Below, in pieces: positions 33,700 to 42,458 of a stretch of DNA of 64,000 nucleotides (position 1 is its first letter; the number at the start of each line of letters is the position of its first letter). Origin of the DNA: Actinoplanes oblitus (GTDB lineage Bacteria; Actinomycetota; Actinomycetes; Mycobacteriales; Micromonosporaceae). A model generated the notes under the pieces. The model did not search any database. It was not told where the DNA came from and worked only from the letters and a program-made list of their open reading frames with translations. The position numbers and the translations under genes are program-made. The stretch covers positions 3,549,501-3,613,500 of the forward strand of contig NZ_CP126980.1 in NCBI RefSeq assembly GCF_030252345.1. Reading direction: 5' to 3'.

Positions 33700-35199
33700 G
33701 TGCAGACAATCGAGTCGCTGGCCACCGTCGACCTCAGCGATCGAGCTGATCAGGTCCGGCGGGGACGACGTGCCGGCGAGACCCGGGCCGGCTGGCAGAG
33801 CCGATACTCCCGGGTGCTCTACCTCATCGACTACGCCGTCGGACTGGGCGCCGCCTGCTGGGCGCTGGTCCTGCGGTTCGGCCCGGACAACCAGACCGAG
33901 CCGAACATCAAGGGCTACGTGCTGCTGACCGCGGTGCTGCCGTTCGCCTGGATCATCTGCCTGTCGGTGAACCGCGCCTACGAGCCGCGGCACCTGTTCG
34001 TCGGCACCGACGAGTACGCCCGGGTGTTCCGCTCCGGGCTGGCGCTGATGGCCGTGCTGGCGATCGTCTCGTTCGTCTTCGACCTGCGCCTGGCGCGCGG
34101 CTACGTGAGCATCGCCCTGCCACTAGCCATCGTGGTCGACCTCGGCGCCCGCTACCTGTTCCGGCAGCGGCTGCACCGCTCCTGGGCCCGCGGCGACCGG
34201 CTGCACCGGGTGCTGCTGGTCGGGCACGAGAAAGCCGTCTCCGACATGACCCGCCGGCTGCGCCGCGAGCGCTTCCACGGGCTGGGCGTGATCGGCGCCT
34301 GCCTGCCGGTCACCCCGAACCCGAAGGCGTTCACCGCCGGCATGCCGCCGGTCTACGGCACCTTCGACGCGGTCAACTCGGCGGTCACCCGGTCCGACGC
34401 GGACACCGTCATCGTGCTGGCCTGCCCGGAGATCGACGGCGCCGCGCTGCGCCGGCTCGCCTGGCAGCTGGAGCGCGACGAGATCGACCTGATCGTGGCC
34501 AGCACCCTGGTCGACGTGGCCGGCGACCGCACCACCATCCGCCCGGTCGACGGCCTGCCGATGCTGCACGTCGAGCACCCCAAGCTCAAGGGCAGCGCCC
34601 GGGTGGTCAAGGACGCCTTCGACCGGCTCGGTGCCGCGCTGCTGCTCTTCCTGCTCTCGCCGCTGCTGCTGGTCACCGCGGGTCTGGTGATGTTCGGCAG
34701 GGGCGGCCGCGGTCCGGCGATCTTCAAGCAGGAGCGGGTCGGCAAGGACGGCCGCACCTTCATGCTGTACAAGTTCCGGACCATGGTGGTCGACGCCGAG
34801 GCGCGGCTGGCCGAGTTGCAGGCGCTCAACGAGCACGACGGCGAGCTCTTCAAGATCAAGGAGGACCCGCGGATCACCCCGATCGGGCACTGGCTGCGGC
34901 GCTTCTCCATCGACGAGCTGCCGCAGCTGCTGAACGTGCTCAAGGGCGACATGTCGCTGGTCGGCCCGCGCCCGCCGCTGGCCCGCGAGGTGGCCGGCTA
35001 CCCGTCCGACATGCTCCGCCGGCTCGTCGTCAAGCCCGGCCTCACCGGCTTGTGGCAGGTGTCCGGCCGCTCCGACCTGTCCTGGGAGGAGTCGATCCGC
35101 CTGGACCTCAGCTACGTGGAGAACTGGTCGCTCGCCATGGACGTCGCCATCCTGTTCCGTACCGTCAGCGCGGTCCTGCGCAGCTCGGGGGCTTACTGA
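33700..35199 (+). CDS. Polyprenyl-phosphate sugar-1-phosphate transferase (EPS priming enzyme)
   Basis: 499 residues from GTG 33700, preceded by GGGGGCAGAG; longer starts to 33613 lack such a site. Four to five N-terminal helices (about 30-150), a Rossmann-like CoA_binding_3 region (about 160-270; VLLVGHEKAVSDM) and the C-terminal bacterial sugar transferase domain (about 300-499): a membrane helix, FKQERVGKDGRTFMLYKFRT, RRFSIDELPQLLNVLKGDMS, LVGPRPPLAREV and KPGLTGLWQVSGRSDLSWEE. WbaP/ExoY/CpsE-type: puts the first sugar phosphate on undecaprenyl phosphate at the inner membrane face. Overlaps the next gene as TGATG. Confidence 0.95.
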   Translation: MQTIESLATVDLSDRADQVRRGRRAGETRAGWQSRYSRVLYLIDYAVGLGAACWALVLRFGPDNQTEPNIKGYVLLTAVLPFAWIICLSVNRAYEPRHLFVGTDEYARVFRSGLALMAVLAIVSFVFDLRLARGYVSIALPLAIVVDLGARYLFRQRLHRSWARGDRLHRVLLVGHEKAVSDMTRRLRRERFHGLGVIGACLPVTPNPKAFTAGMPPVYGTFDAVNSAVTRSDADTVIVLACPEIDGAALRRLAWQLERDEIDLIVASTLVDVAGDRTTIRPVDGLPMLHVEHPKLKGSARVVKDAFDRLGAALLLFLLSPLLLVTAGLVMFGRGGRGPAIFKQERVGKDGRTFMLYKFRTMVVDAEARLAELQALNEHDGELFKIKEDPRITPIGHWLRRFSIDELPQLLNVLKGDMSLVGPRPPLAREVAGYPSDMLRRLVVKPGLTGLWQVSGRSDLSWEESIRLDLSYVENWSLAMDVAILFRTVSAVLRSSGAY

Positions 35200-36539
35200 T
35201 GACCATCCGCCCGCGCCTGACCGTGATCGGCACCGGTTACCTCGGCGCCACCCACGCGATCTGCATGGCCGTCATGGGCTTCGAGGTGCTCGGCGTCGAC
35301 GTGGACGCCGCCAAGATCGAGAAGTTGAGCTCCGGCGAGGTGCCGTTCTTCGAGCCCGGCCTGCCCGAGCTGCTCGCCAAGGCCCTGGAGTCCGGCCGCC
35401 TGCGGTTCGGCACCGACTTCGCCGAGGCCGCCGCCTTCGGCGACGTCCACTTCATCTGCGTGGGGACGCCGCAGGCCGCGGGATCCGAGGCCGCCGATCT
35501 GCGGTACGTCGACAGCGCTGTCACCACGCTCGCCCCGCACCTGCGCCGTCGCGCCCTGGTGGTCGGCAAGTCGACGGTGCCGGTCGGCACCGCGGCCCGC
35601 CTCGCCGGCCTGCTGCGCGAGCTGGCCCCGGCCGGTGACCGGGTCGAACTCGCCTGGAACCCGGAGTTCCTGCGCGAGGGCTTCGCCGTCGACGACACCA
35701 TGAAACCGGACCGGATGGTCTTCGGGGTCACCTCGGACTGGGCCGAGCAGCGGCTGCGCGCCGCGTTCGAGCCGGTCCTGGCGCAGGGCGTCCCGGTCAA
35801 GGTCACCGACCTGCAGACCGCCGAGCTGGTCAAGGTCGCCGCCAACTCGTTCCTGGCCACCAAGATCTCCTACATCAACGCGATGGCCGAGATCTGCGAG
35901 GCGACCGGCGCCGACGTGCACGACCTGGCCGAGGCCCTCGCCTACGACGAGCGGATCGGCGGCAAGTTCCTGCGTCCCGGGCTCGGCTTCGGCGGCGGCT
36001 GCCTGCCCAAGGACATCCGGGCGTTCGCGCACCGGGCCGAGGAGCTCGGCGTCGGGCAGGCGGTCGGCTTCCTGCGCGAGATCGACGGGATCAACCGGCG
36101 CCGCCGCGCCCGTACCGTCGATCTGGTCGTCGAACTGTGCGGCGGTGACGTGGCCGGCAAGCGGATCGCCGCGCTCGGCGCCGCGTTCAAGCCCAACTCG
36201 GACGACATCCGGGACGCGCCGGCCCTCGACGTCGCGGCCACGCTGCGGCGGATGGGCGGCGACGTGGTCGTCTACGACCCGGCCGCGATGGACAACGCGC
36301 GGCGGGTGCACCCCGAGCTGACCTACGCCACCAGCGCGCTGGACGCCGCCCGGGACGCCGACGTGGTCGTGCTGCTCACCGAGTGGAACGAGTTCCGCGA
36401 GATCGAACCGTCGGCGATGGCCGCCGTGGTGCGCCGCGCCAAGATCGTCGACGGGCGGCATGCCCTCGTCCCCGCCAGCTGGCGCACCGCCGGCTGGGAG
36501 TACCGGGCCCTCGGCCGCCCCATCGTGCAGGGAGTGTAA
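35199..36539 (+). CDS. UDP-glucose/GDP-mannose dehydrogenase family protein
   Basis: 446 residues. N-terminal NAD domain LTVIGTGYLGATHAICMAVM, central dimer helix with LVKVAANSFLATKISYINAM, catalytic cysteine in GFGGGCLPKDIRAF, and C-terminal domain RIAALGAAFKPNSDDIRDAP. Oxidises a nucleotide sugar to the uronic acid (UDP-glucose to UDP-glucuronate most often), supplying an acidic sugar to the polymer. Start ATG 35199 overlaps the stop of the priming transferase. Confidence 0.93.
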   Translation: MTIRPRLTVIGTGYLGATHAICMAVMGFEVLGVDVDAAKIEKLSSGEVPFFEPGLPELLAKALESGRLRFGTDFAEAAAFGDVHFICVGTPQAAGSEAADLRYVDSAVTTLAPHLRRRALVVGKSTVPVGTAARLAGLLRELAPAGDRVELAWNPEFLREGFAVDDTMKPDRMVFGVTSDWAEQRLRAAFEPVLAQGVPVKVTDLQTAELVKVAANSFLATKISYINAMAEICEATGADVHDLAEALAYDERIGGKFLRPGLGFGGGCLPKDIRAFAHRAEELGVGQAVGFLREIDGINRRRRARTVDLVVELCGGDVAGKRIAALGAAFKPNSDDIRDAPALDVAATLRRMGGDVVVYDPAAMDNARRVHPELTYATSALDAARDADVVVLLTEWNEFREIEPSAMAAVVRRAKIVDGRHALVPASWRTAGWEYRALGRPIVQGV

Positions 36540-36545
36540 GCAACA

Positions 36546-37622
36546 GTGAAGATTTCCGTGGTCCGCCCCGACGAGCTGGGCCCCGGTGAGCTCGCGGCGT
36601 GGCGGCAGTTCCAGAAGGACCAGCCCGAGCTGCAGAACCCGTTCCTGGCGCCCGAGTTCACCCTGGCCGTTTCTCATCAGCGGCCGTCCGCCCGGGTGGC
36701 GGTCCTGGAGGAGTCCGGCGGCATCGCCGGCTTCTTCCCGTTCGAGGTGCGCAACCGGGTGGTCGGGGTGCCCATCGGCTTCGGGATCACCGACTGCCAG
36801 GGACTGGTGCACCGGGCCGGGTTCAGCTGGGACGCGGTGGTGCTGCTCAAGGCGTGCCGGCTGCCGGTGTGGGAGTTCGACCACCTGATGGCCGGGCAGG
36901 CCCCGTTCGCCGGGTACCACACCGAGACGACCGGGTCGCCGCTGATGAACCTGCGCGACGGCTACCCGGCGTACGTCGAGGATCGCAACCGGTCCGGCGA
37001 CCTGGTCAAACAGACGCTGCGCAAGCAGCGCAAGATGGGCCGGGAGGTGGGCGAGGAACGGTTCGCCTGGGACGATCGCGACCCGGGCGCGCTCGCCGCG
37101 CTGCGCGAGTGGAAGTCCGCGCAGTACCGCCGCACCCAGCAGTACGACAGGTTCGACACCCCGTGGATCGAAGGCGTCCTCGAGGAACTGCTCGCGTCCC
37201 CCTCCGACGACTGCCGCGCGGTGGTCTCCACCGTCTACGCGGGCGACCGGCCGGTCGCCGCGCACCTGGGCCTGCGCAGTCCGTCGGTGCTGGCCTACTG
37301 GTTCCCCGCCTACGACGTGGACCTGGCCAAGTACTCCGCCGGCATCCTGCTCTGCCTGCGGATGGCCGAGGCCGGGGCCGCCGACGGCCTTCAGCGGATC
37401 GATCTGGGCAAGTCCGAGGCGCTCTACAAGACCCGGCTGATGAACGACGAGACCCCGGTCGCCGCCGGCCGGGTCGGCCGCTCCTGGCCGGTCACCACCG
37501 CGCGGCGCACCCAGACCGCGCTGTCCCGCACCATCAAGCAGGGCGCGCTGGGCGAGAAACTCAAGAGCGGGCGTACCGGCAAGGTGCTCCGCGGGCTGAA
37601 GGCGAGGCTGGCCTCCCGATGA
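36546..37622 (+). CDS. CelD/BcsL-type GNAT acetyltransferase of the EPS locus
   Basis: 358 residues of the FemAB-like/CelD double-GNAT fold: FLAPEFTLAVSHQRPSARVA, GIAGFFPFEVRNRVVGVPIG, the basic RKQRKMGREVGEERF, STVYAGDRPVAAHLGLRSPS, YWFPAYDVDLAKYSAGILL and DLGKSEALYKTRLMNDETPV. These enzymes are found in cellulose and EPS loci and probably acylate sugars or a lipid-linked intermediate. GTG start 36546, six bases after the dehydrogenase stop; ATGA overlap with the following glycosyltransferase. Confidence 0.85.
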   Translation: MKISVVRPDELGPGELAAWRQFQKDQPELQNPFLAPEFTLAVSHQRPSARVAVLEESGGIAGFFPFEVRNRVVGVPIGFGITDCQGLVHRAGFSWDAVVLLKACRLPVWEFDHLMAGQAPFAGYHTETTGSPLMNLRDGYPAYVEDRNRSGDLVKQTLRKQRKMGREVGEERFAWDDRDPGALAALREWKSAQYRRTQQYDRFDTPWIEGVLEELLASPSDDCRAVVSTVYAGDRPVAAHLGLRSPSVLAYWFPAYDVDLAKYSAGILLCLRMAEAGAADGLQRIDLGKSEALYKTRLMNDETPVAAGRVGRSWPVTTARRTQTALSRTIKQGALGEKLKSGRTGKVLRGLKARLASR

Positions 37623-38536
37623 CGGTGCTGGTCGCAGTGGTCACCTACAACAGCGAGCGGCTGCTCGCCGACCTGATCGACGGGCTGCGGGTGGGCCTGG
37701 ACGGGGTGAAGTGGCACCTCGCGGTCGCCGACAACGCCTCCCGGGACGCCAGCGTCGCCACCGTGCGCCGGCTGGCCCCGGAGGCGACGGTCGTCGAGAT
37801 GGGCCGCAACGCCGGATACGCGGCCGGGATCAACGCGGCGGTGGCCGCGTCACCGGCCCACGACGCGATCCTGGTGCTCAACCCGGACGTGCGGCTGGCG
37901 CCGGGCTGCATCTCGACACTGCTGGACGCGCTGCGCGTACCCGGGACCGGGATCGCGGTGCCGAACATCGTGGACGGCGACGGCGAGCTGATCTACACCA
38001 TGCGCCGCGAGCCGAGCGTGCTGCGGACCCTGGGCGACGCGTTCCTCGGCGCCCGCCGGGCCGGGCGCTTCGGCCCGCTCGGCGAGGTGGTGGCAGACGA
38101 GCGGTTGTACTCCGAGGAGCGCTTCGCGGACTGGGCCGAGGGGTCCACGATGCTGGTCAGCGCGGAGTGCTGGGAACGCTGCGGCCCATGGGACGAGTCG
38201 TTCTTCCTCTACTCCGAGGAGACCGATTTCGCCCTGCGGGCGCGGGACGCCGGCCTGGGTACCCGCTATGTGCCGGCCGCCAGGGCCATCCACCTGGAGG
38301 GCGACTCGCGGGTGTCGCCCGGACTGTGGTCGCTGCTCACCCTCAACAAGGTCCGGCTGCACCGCAAGCGCAAGGGGCGGGCCCGGGCCGGCGCGCTGTG
38401 GGCGGCCCTGGTGCTGCGCGAGTCCAGCCGCGCGCTGCTCGGCAAGCGCCCGAGCCGGGCCGCGACCCGGGACCTGCTGACCCCGTCCCGGCTGCGGGAG
38501 CGGCCCGGACCGGCCAGCGTCGTCCGCTGGTCCTGA
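37619..38536 (+). CDS. Glycosyltransferase family 2 (rhamnosyltransferase-like)
   Basis: 305 residues, GT-A fold: VLVAVVTYNSERLLADLIDG, ADNASRDASV, GRNAGYAAGINAAVA, ILVLNPDVRL (the DxD-type NPDV) and FFLYSEETDFALRARDAGLG. The NxGYAAGxN and NPDV patterns are those of dTDP-rhamnosyltransferases (WbbL/RfbF-like), which suits the rml genes nearby. Last gene of the plus-strand block beginning at 33700; followed by a large hairpin. Confidence 0.92.
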   Translation: MTVLVAVVTYNSERLLADLIDGLRVGLDGVKWHLAVADNASRDASVATVRRLAPEATVVEMGRNAGYAAGINAAVAASPAHDAILVLNPDVRLAPGCISTLLDALRVPGTGIAVPNIVDGDGELIYTMRREPSVLRTLGDAFLGARRAGRFGPLGEVVADERLYSEERFADWAEGSTMLVSAECWERCGPWDESFFLYSEETDFALRARDAGLGTRYVPAARAIHLEGDSRVSPGLWSLLTLNKVRLHRKRKGRARAGALWAALVLRESSRALLGKRPSRAATRDLLTPSRLRERPGPASVVRWS

Positions 38537-38551
38537 CCAGCAGCGCTACCA

Positions 38552-38614
38552 CCCACGGCCCGCTCGGCTCCCGGCCGGACCGGTTTTCGGTACGACCGGG
38601 AGCCCCGCCGTGGG
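38552..38614. terminator. Two-step hairpin between convergent EPS genes
   Basis: Outer arms CCCACGGC (38552-38559) with GCCGTGGG (38607-38614), inner arms GGCTCCCGG (38566-38574) with CCGGGAGCC (38596-38604). It sits 15 bases after the glycosyltransferase stop and is symmetrical, so it can end transcription from both sides. Confidence 0.5.
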
Positions 38615-38747
38615 CTCGCTCCGCGGCGGCGTCCCGGGCGGGTGCGGGACCCGGCCCCGCGAGCACGCCGGCACCGGTCACGCGCCGGTGGGCGTACCGG
38701 GAACGCGAGGCGGCCCGCGGTCCGGCGCACCCGGACCGGGGAAGCGG

Positions 38748-39410
38748 TCAGCGCCAGCGTTTGACGACGCCGGCGGCGGCGTTGCGCAGCCGGGGGCGCA
38801 GCTCGCGGGAACGCTGGACCGCGGCCCGGACCGACTCCGGGGTGTCGTCGCGGTAGACGCTGAAGCGCGGCTGCAACCAGCGGCCCGGTGTCGCCGGACG
38901 GCGGTCGCTGGTGAAGACGGTGGTGTAGCCCAGCCGGCGCAGCGAGGACAGCGTGGTGCGGTCGTAGCGGCCCAGCGGGCAGGCCGCGCGGGTGACCGGC
39001 CGGCCGATGATCGAGGAGATGCGGTCCCGCGCCTCGGCCAGCTCGGCCCTGGTGGTGGTGTCGTCCATGCCGCGCCAGGGGTGGTGCCACATGCCGTGGT
39101 TGGCGACCGGCATCCCGTTTTTGATCAGGGTGCGCAGGTCGTCGGCGCCGAGGCTGCCGGGCTGGTCGAGACGGCCGGCCAGGACGAAGAACTCGGCGGT
39201 GAGGCCGCGCTCCAGCAGGGCCGGCAGGGCGATCTCGACGTCCGAGGTGTTGCTGTCGTCGAAGCTGAGGTTCACGTCCGGCCAGCCGGCGACCTCGTCC
39301 AGGATCGCCGCGAAGGCGGCCTCGCTGATCCAGTACTGCTCCTCGCCCGGTTCCAGCTCGCGCCGCGGCTCGCCGATGCCGTGGAACAGGATGTTGATCT
39401 GCTCAGGCAC
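38748..39410 (-). CDS. Polysaccharide deacetylase
   Basis: 220 residues, NodB-homology fold: VNLSFDDSNTSDVEIALPAL (motif 1 with the FDD), TAEFFVLAGR, MPVANHGMWHHPW (motif 2, HxxxHP-like), RPVTRAACPLGRYDRTTLS (motif 3). Removes N- or O-acyl groups from the polymer or its precursor; no signal peptide, so a cytoplasmic or non-classical location. Start GTG 39410 has AGGAGGAG eight bases upstream and overlaps the preceding glycosyltransferase by eight bases. Confidence 0.88.
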   Translation of the reverse strand: MPEQINILFHGIGEPRRELEPGEEQYWISEAAFAAILDEVAGWPDVNLSFDDSNTSDVEIALPALLERGLTAEFFVLAGRLDQPGSLGADDLRTLIKNGMPVANHGMWHHPWRGMDDTTTRAELAEARDRISSIIGRPVTRAACPLGRYDRTTLSSLRRLGYTTVFTSDRRPATPGRWLQPRFSVYRDDTPESVRAAVQRSRELRPRLRNAAAGVVKRWR

Positions 39411-40251
39411 GCGACTCCTCCTGGATCCGGGAGGACTCGTCACGGCCCCAGCCGGTGTCCGGGCGGCGCTTGGCCTGACCGGCGGCGTACAGCGTGATGC
39501 CGGCGTAGCAGACGGCGGCGGGCGCGAGCCACGGGCGGCGCAGCACCACATCCTTGAGCCAGGAGGAGCGGCCGGCCGGGCGTACGTCGGCGGTGATCTG
39601 ACCGCGGGCGGCGGCCGCCCGCATCGCCGCGTTGCCCGCCCGCACCCGGATCAGCCGGCGGATCAGATCCCGCGTCCTGCGCGGGGTCGCCACCAGCGAC
39701 GACACGGACGCCACCTGGGTCTTCTCGTCCACAGTGAACAGCGAGTCGACGAACAGGTCGTCGGCCACCATGTCCGGGAACCGGGTGAAGCGGGCGCGCC
39801 CGGCCTCGGACAACACGATCACGCCGCGGCCGAACAGGCCGGTCCGCAGCGCCGGCAGGTGCCGGTGGACGCTGAAGTACGCCCGGACCAGCAGCGGCCG
39901 TCCGGTGAGGTCCAGCTCGCGGCGGGCGGTGGCGGCCGGGGTCCGGTCCCGCGCCGCGGCGGCCAGCGCGCGCAGGCCGTCGGTGCTCACCATGACGTCG
40001 GCGTCCAGATAGACGCGCGGAAAACCGGACGCGACGGCGTCGGCCGCATTGAGCGCGCCGGGTTTGCCGGGCTCCGGGAGATCGAGGACGCGTACGCCAC
40101 GGGCCGCCGCCACGGCGACGGTGTCGTCGGTGCAGCCGTTGGCGGCCACCGTCACGTCGAACTCGCCGGGACGCGCGTCGGCCAGCAGCGTGTCGAGGCA
40201 GCGGCCGATCACCGCTGCCTCGTTGTGCGCGGCGATGACGACGCTGGTCAC
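39403..40251 (-). CDS. Glycosyltransferase family 2
   Basis: 282 residues from GTG 40251 (VTSVVIAAHNEAAVIGRCLD): AANGCTDDTVAVAAARGVRV, KPGALNAADAVA, YLDADVMVST (DxD) and FPDMVADDLFVDSLFTVDEK. The C-terminus has a hydrophobic stretch (LAPAAVCYAGITLYAAGQA) that may anchor it. GTGA overlap with the GT4 gene upstream, eight-base overlap with the deacetylase downstream. Confidence 0.9.
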   Translation of the reverse strand: MTSVVIAAHNEAAVIGRCLDTLLADARPGEFDVTVAANGCTDDTVAVAAARGVRVLDLPEPGKPGALNAADAVASGFPRVYLDADVMVSTDGLRALAAAARDRTPAATARRELDLTGRPLLVRAYFSVHRHLPALRTGLFGRGVIVLSEAGRARFTRFPDMVADDLFVDSLFTVDEKTQVASVSSLVATPRRTRDLIRRLIRVRAGNAAMRAAAARGQITADVRPAGRSSWLKDVVLRRPWLAPAAVCYAGITLYAAGQAKRRPDTGWGRDESSRIQEESRA

Positions 40252-41507
40252 GGCACGTCCGCCGGGGTGGTCTCGCCGACCGGCCGGCGCTGGCCCGGGA
40301 TGGTGGCGGCCGGCACCTTCAGCAGGCGGCGCCACACCGCGACGTACTTCTCGGCCTGGTGCTCCCAGGACAGGAAGTCGCGGAACCGCTCCTTGCCCAC
40401 CCGGTGCATGTGCTCGCGCAACGCCGCGTCGTCGAGCAGCGTGTTGATCGCCTCGGCGAACTCGGCCGGGTCGCCGGTCTTCACGTAGAGCCCGGCGTCG
40501 CCGACGCTGGCCCGCGTCTCGATCAGGTCGACGGCGACCACCGGCACCCCGCGGCCCAGGTACTCCACCGTCTTGGCCATGGTGGACAGCTGGTTCATCC
40601 GGGTCGGCAGGTCGGGCTGGATGGCCACGGTGGCGTCGCGCAGCAGCGCGTCCACCTCCGGACCGTTGAGCCAGCCGGTGAACTCCACCACGTCGGTCAG
40701 GCCGCGCGCGGTGGCCAGCTCGCGCAGCGCGGCGGCGGTCTCGCCGTCACCGGCCAGGACCATCCGCCAGCCGGTGCGGCCGCGCAGCCGGATCAGCTCC
40801 TCGGCGGCCAGCACGGCACCCTCGACATTGTCCTGTGGACCGAAAACGCCCAGATATACGACGCGATGCGGGCCGTCCGCCCGGGCCCCGTCGGGTCCGG
40901 CCTTGCCGGCGATCTCGGCGTGCGCGGGCCCGTTGCGCACCACGGTGACCTTGTCCGCGTCGACCCCGCGGCGCACGGCGTTCTCCTTGAACGACTCGTT
41001 GGTCGCGAACACCGCCGTCGCGGTGCGCAGCGTCAGCCACTCGAAGGCGACCAGCAGCCGGGAGACCAGCGGGTTCGGATCGCCGCCGCGGGAGATGTAC
41101 ACCTCGGGGGAGAGGTCGTGGTGGTCGAACACCCACGGCTTGCCCAGCGCCCGGACCAGCAGCGCGAGCGGGAAGTAGACATCCGGCGGGTTGCACACCT
41201 GCACGGCCTGCGCCCGGCCGCGGAAGATCTCGCCGAGCAGCCGGATGGTGATCCACACGAACGACCAGAGGAACTCCCCGGCGAACGAGACGAACCCGCT
41301 GCCGTAGAGCAGCACCGGGTAGGGCCGCAGCCGGGTCCGCTGGCTGCCGGGCAGGACTTTGAGACCACGGTCACCGCGCGGTGCGATCACCGTCACGTCG
41401 AAGCCGGCGGCCTCCAGGCTGAGGCATTCGCGAATGACCCGGCGGTCCTTCTCGGCGGGCAGGTTGGCCACCAAAATAGCGACGCTCGGTCGGCGCTTCG
41501 ATCCCAT
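40248..41507 (-). CDS. Glycosyltransferase family 4
   Basis: About 419 residues, GT-B fold: SVAILVANLPAEKDRRVIRE, FDVTVIAPRGDRGLKV, VQVCNPPDVYFPLALLV, VFDHHDLSPEV and the C-terminal donor site HRVVYLGVFGPQDNVEGAVL, MVLAGDGETAAALRELA and GRGVPVVAVDLIETRASVGD with E/DxxxxxE-type placement. Retaining transferase using a nucleotide sugar. Start ATG 41507 (or the in-frame GTG 41510). First gene after the minus-strand Wzz-like gene; no gap large enough for a strong terminator. Confidence 0.92.
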   Translation of the reverse strand: MGSKRRPSVAILVANLPAEKDRRVIRECLSLEAAGFDVTVIAPRGDRGLKVLPGSQRTRLRPYPVLLYGSGFVSFAGEFLWSFVWITIRLLGEIFRGRAQAVQVCNPPDVYFPLALLVRALGKPWVFDHHDLSPEVYISRGGDPNPLVSRLLVAFEWLTLRTATAVFATNESFKENAVRRGVDADKVTVVRNGPAHAEIAGKAGPDGARADGPHRVVYLGVFGPQDNVEGAVLAAEELIRLRGRTGWRMVLAGDGETAAALRELATARGLTDVVEFTGWLNGPEVDALLRDATVAIQPDLPTRMNQLSTMAKTVEYLGRGVPVVAVDLIETRASVGDAGLYVKTGDPAEFAEAINTLLDDAALREHMHRVGKERFRDFLSWEHQAEKYVAVWRRLLKVPAATIPGQRRPVGETTPADVP

Positions 41508-41556
41508 CACGCGAACAACATTTCAGAAACGTGCTCGCGTAGACATGCCGCGTCGG

Positions 41557-42246
41557 TCACAGCTGAGGGGCTGAACGGACTACTTGATCAGTCCAATTTG
41601 GCGAGTTCGCCGTGGCAGCGGCGCTCGCGGCGGGTCGCCGGCGGCGGCCCAGAACGGTGTCTGTCCAGAATGCGACAGCGCAGGTCCCGAGCGTACCGAG
41701 CAGCCCGACGCCGATCAGCGAGCGCAGCGGCGAGTGGGTCAGCAGGGTCGAGCTGGGCGGGACCAGCTGGGCCACCGTGATGCGCAGGCCCCGCTTCACC
41801 CGGTACGCGTCCTGCAGCTCCTTGATCTCCTGCTCGTAGGTGCTGTGCAGGATGGCGAGCGAGCGCAGGGCACCCTGCTCGTCGGTGCCGATGTTGGTGA
41901 TCGACATCGAGCCGATCACGTACCGCGGCTCCTGCCGGGTGCCGGTGTTGCGCGGCTCGAACTTGTACGTCCCGGTGACCCCCTTGGCCCGGAACATCTC
42001 CTGGCTGTCCGCGGTGTTCAACCGGTTCGCCACGGCCGCCGCGGTCACCGCTATCGACGGGTAGAGCCCGGTGACCGGGTTGGGCTGGTACTCGTTGACC
42101 GGCGGCTGGATCATCAGCACCTCGGTGGCCAGGTAACGGTCCTGGGTGTGCACCGCGGGATTGGCGGCCGCCGCGGTGATCAGGGCGCCGGCGAGGATCA
42201 GATACCAGCGCCGTTCCAGCACTCCGGCCATATCGGACAGATACAT
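41557..42246 (-). CDS. Short Wzz-like membrane protein
   Basis: 229 residues with two transmembrane helices (about 14-30 and 175-197: LRSLIGVGLLGTLGTCAVAF) around an extracytoplasmic region (STYEQEIKELQDAYRVKRGL, coiled-coil-like). The PPSS segment just before the second helix (VAQLVPPSSTLLTHSPLRSL) recalls the Pro-rich motif of chain-length determinants. No kinase domain. Starts ATG 42246 and is divergent from a second Wzz-like gene at 42459. Confidence 0.7.
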   Translation of the reverse strand: MYLSDMAGVLERRWYLILAGALITAAAANPAVHTQDRYLATEVLMIQPPVNEYQPNPVTGLYPSIAVTAAAVANRLNTADSQEMFRAKGVTGTYKFEPRNTGTRQEPRYVIGSMSITNIGTDEQGALRSLAILHSTYEQEIKELQDAYRVKRGLRITVAQLVPPSSTLLTHSPLRSLIGVGLLGTLGTCAVAFWTDTVLGRRRRPAASAAATANSPNWTDQVVRSAPQL

Positions 42247-42358
42247 TGTTATCCCGCTTCCCGCGCGTGACCTGCTGTGGGACTCCTTAGCGCGTTGACC
42301 TCGATCTCGTCAACTTCGATTGCAGACGGATGTCCAATAGCCACCCGTGCCATCGTCG

Positions 42359-42364
42359 TATAAC
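42359..42364 (+). promoter_or_regulatory. Possible -10 element for the Wzz-polymerase-flippase operon
   Basis: TATAAC in a locally AT-rich part of the 212-base divergent gap, about 95 bases before the GTG of the plus-strand Wzz-like gene. No clear -35 hexamer is seen. Confidence 0.3.
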
Positions 42365-42458
42365 TTGGCGATCGTGTGTCGGGGGGCACCGGTCGCCCTC
42401 CGTTCTGGAACTCCGTGGCGACGAAAGACGTCCTGGCGGAAATTTGGAGAAGGCGTCC

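Noticed and set aside
35193-37265. A 690-codon minus-strand open frame opposite the UDP-sugar dehydrogenase and CelD-like genes
   Set aside because: Shadow of genes with full family motifs on the other strand.
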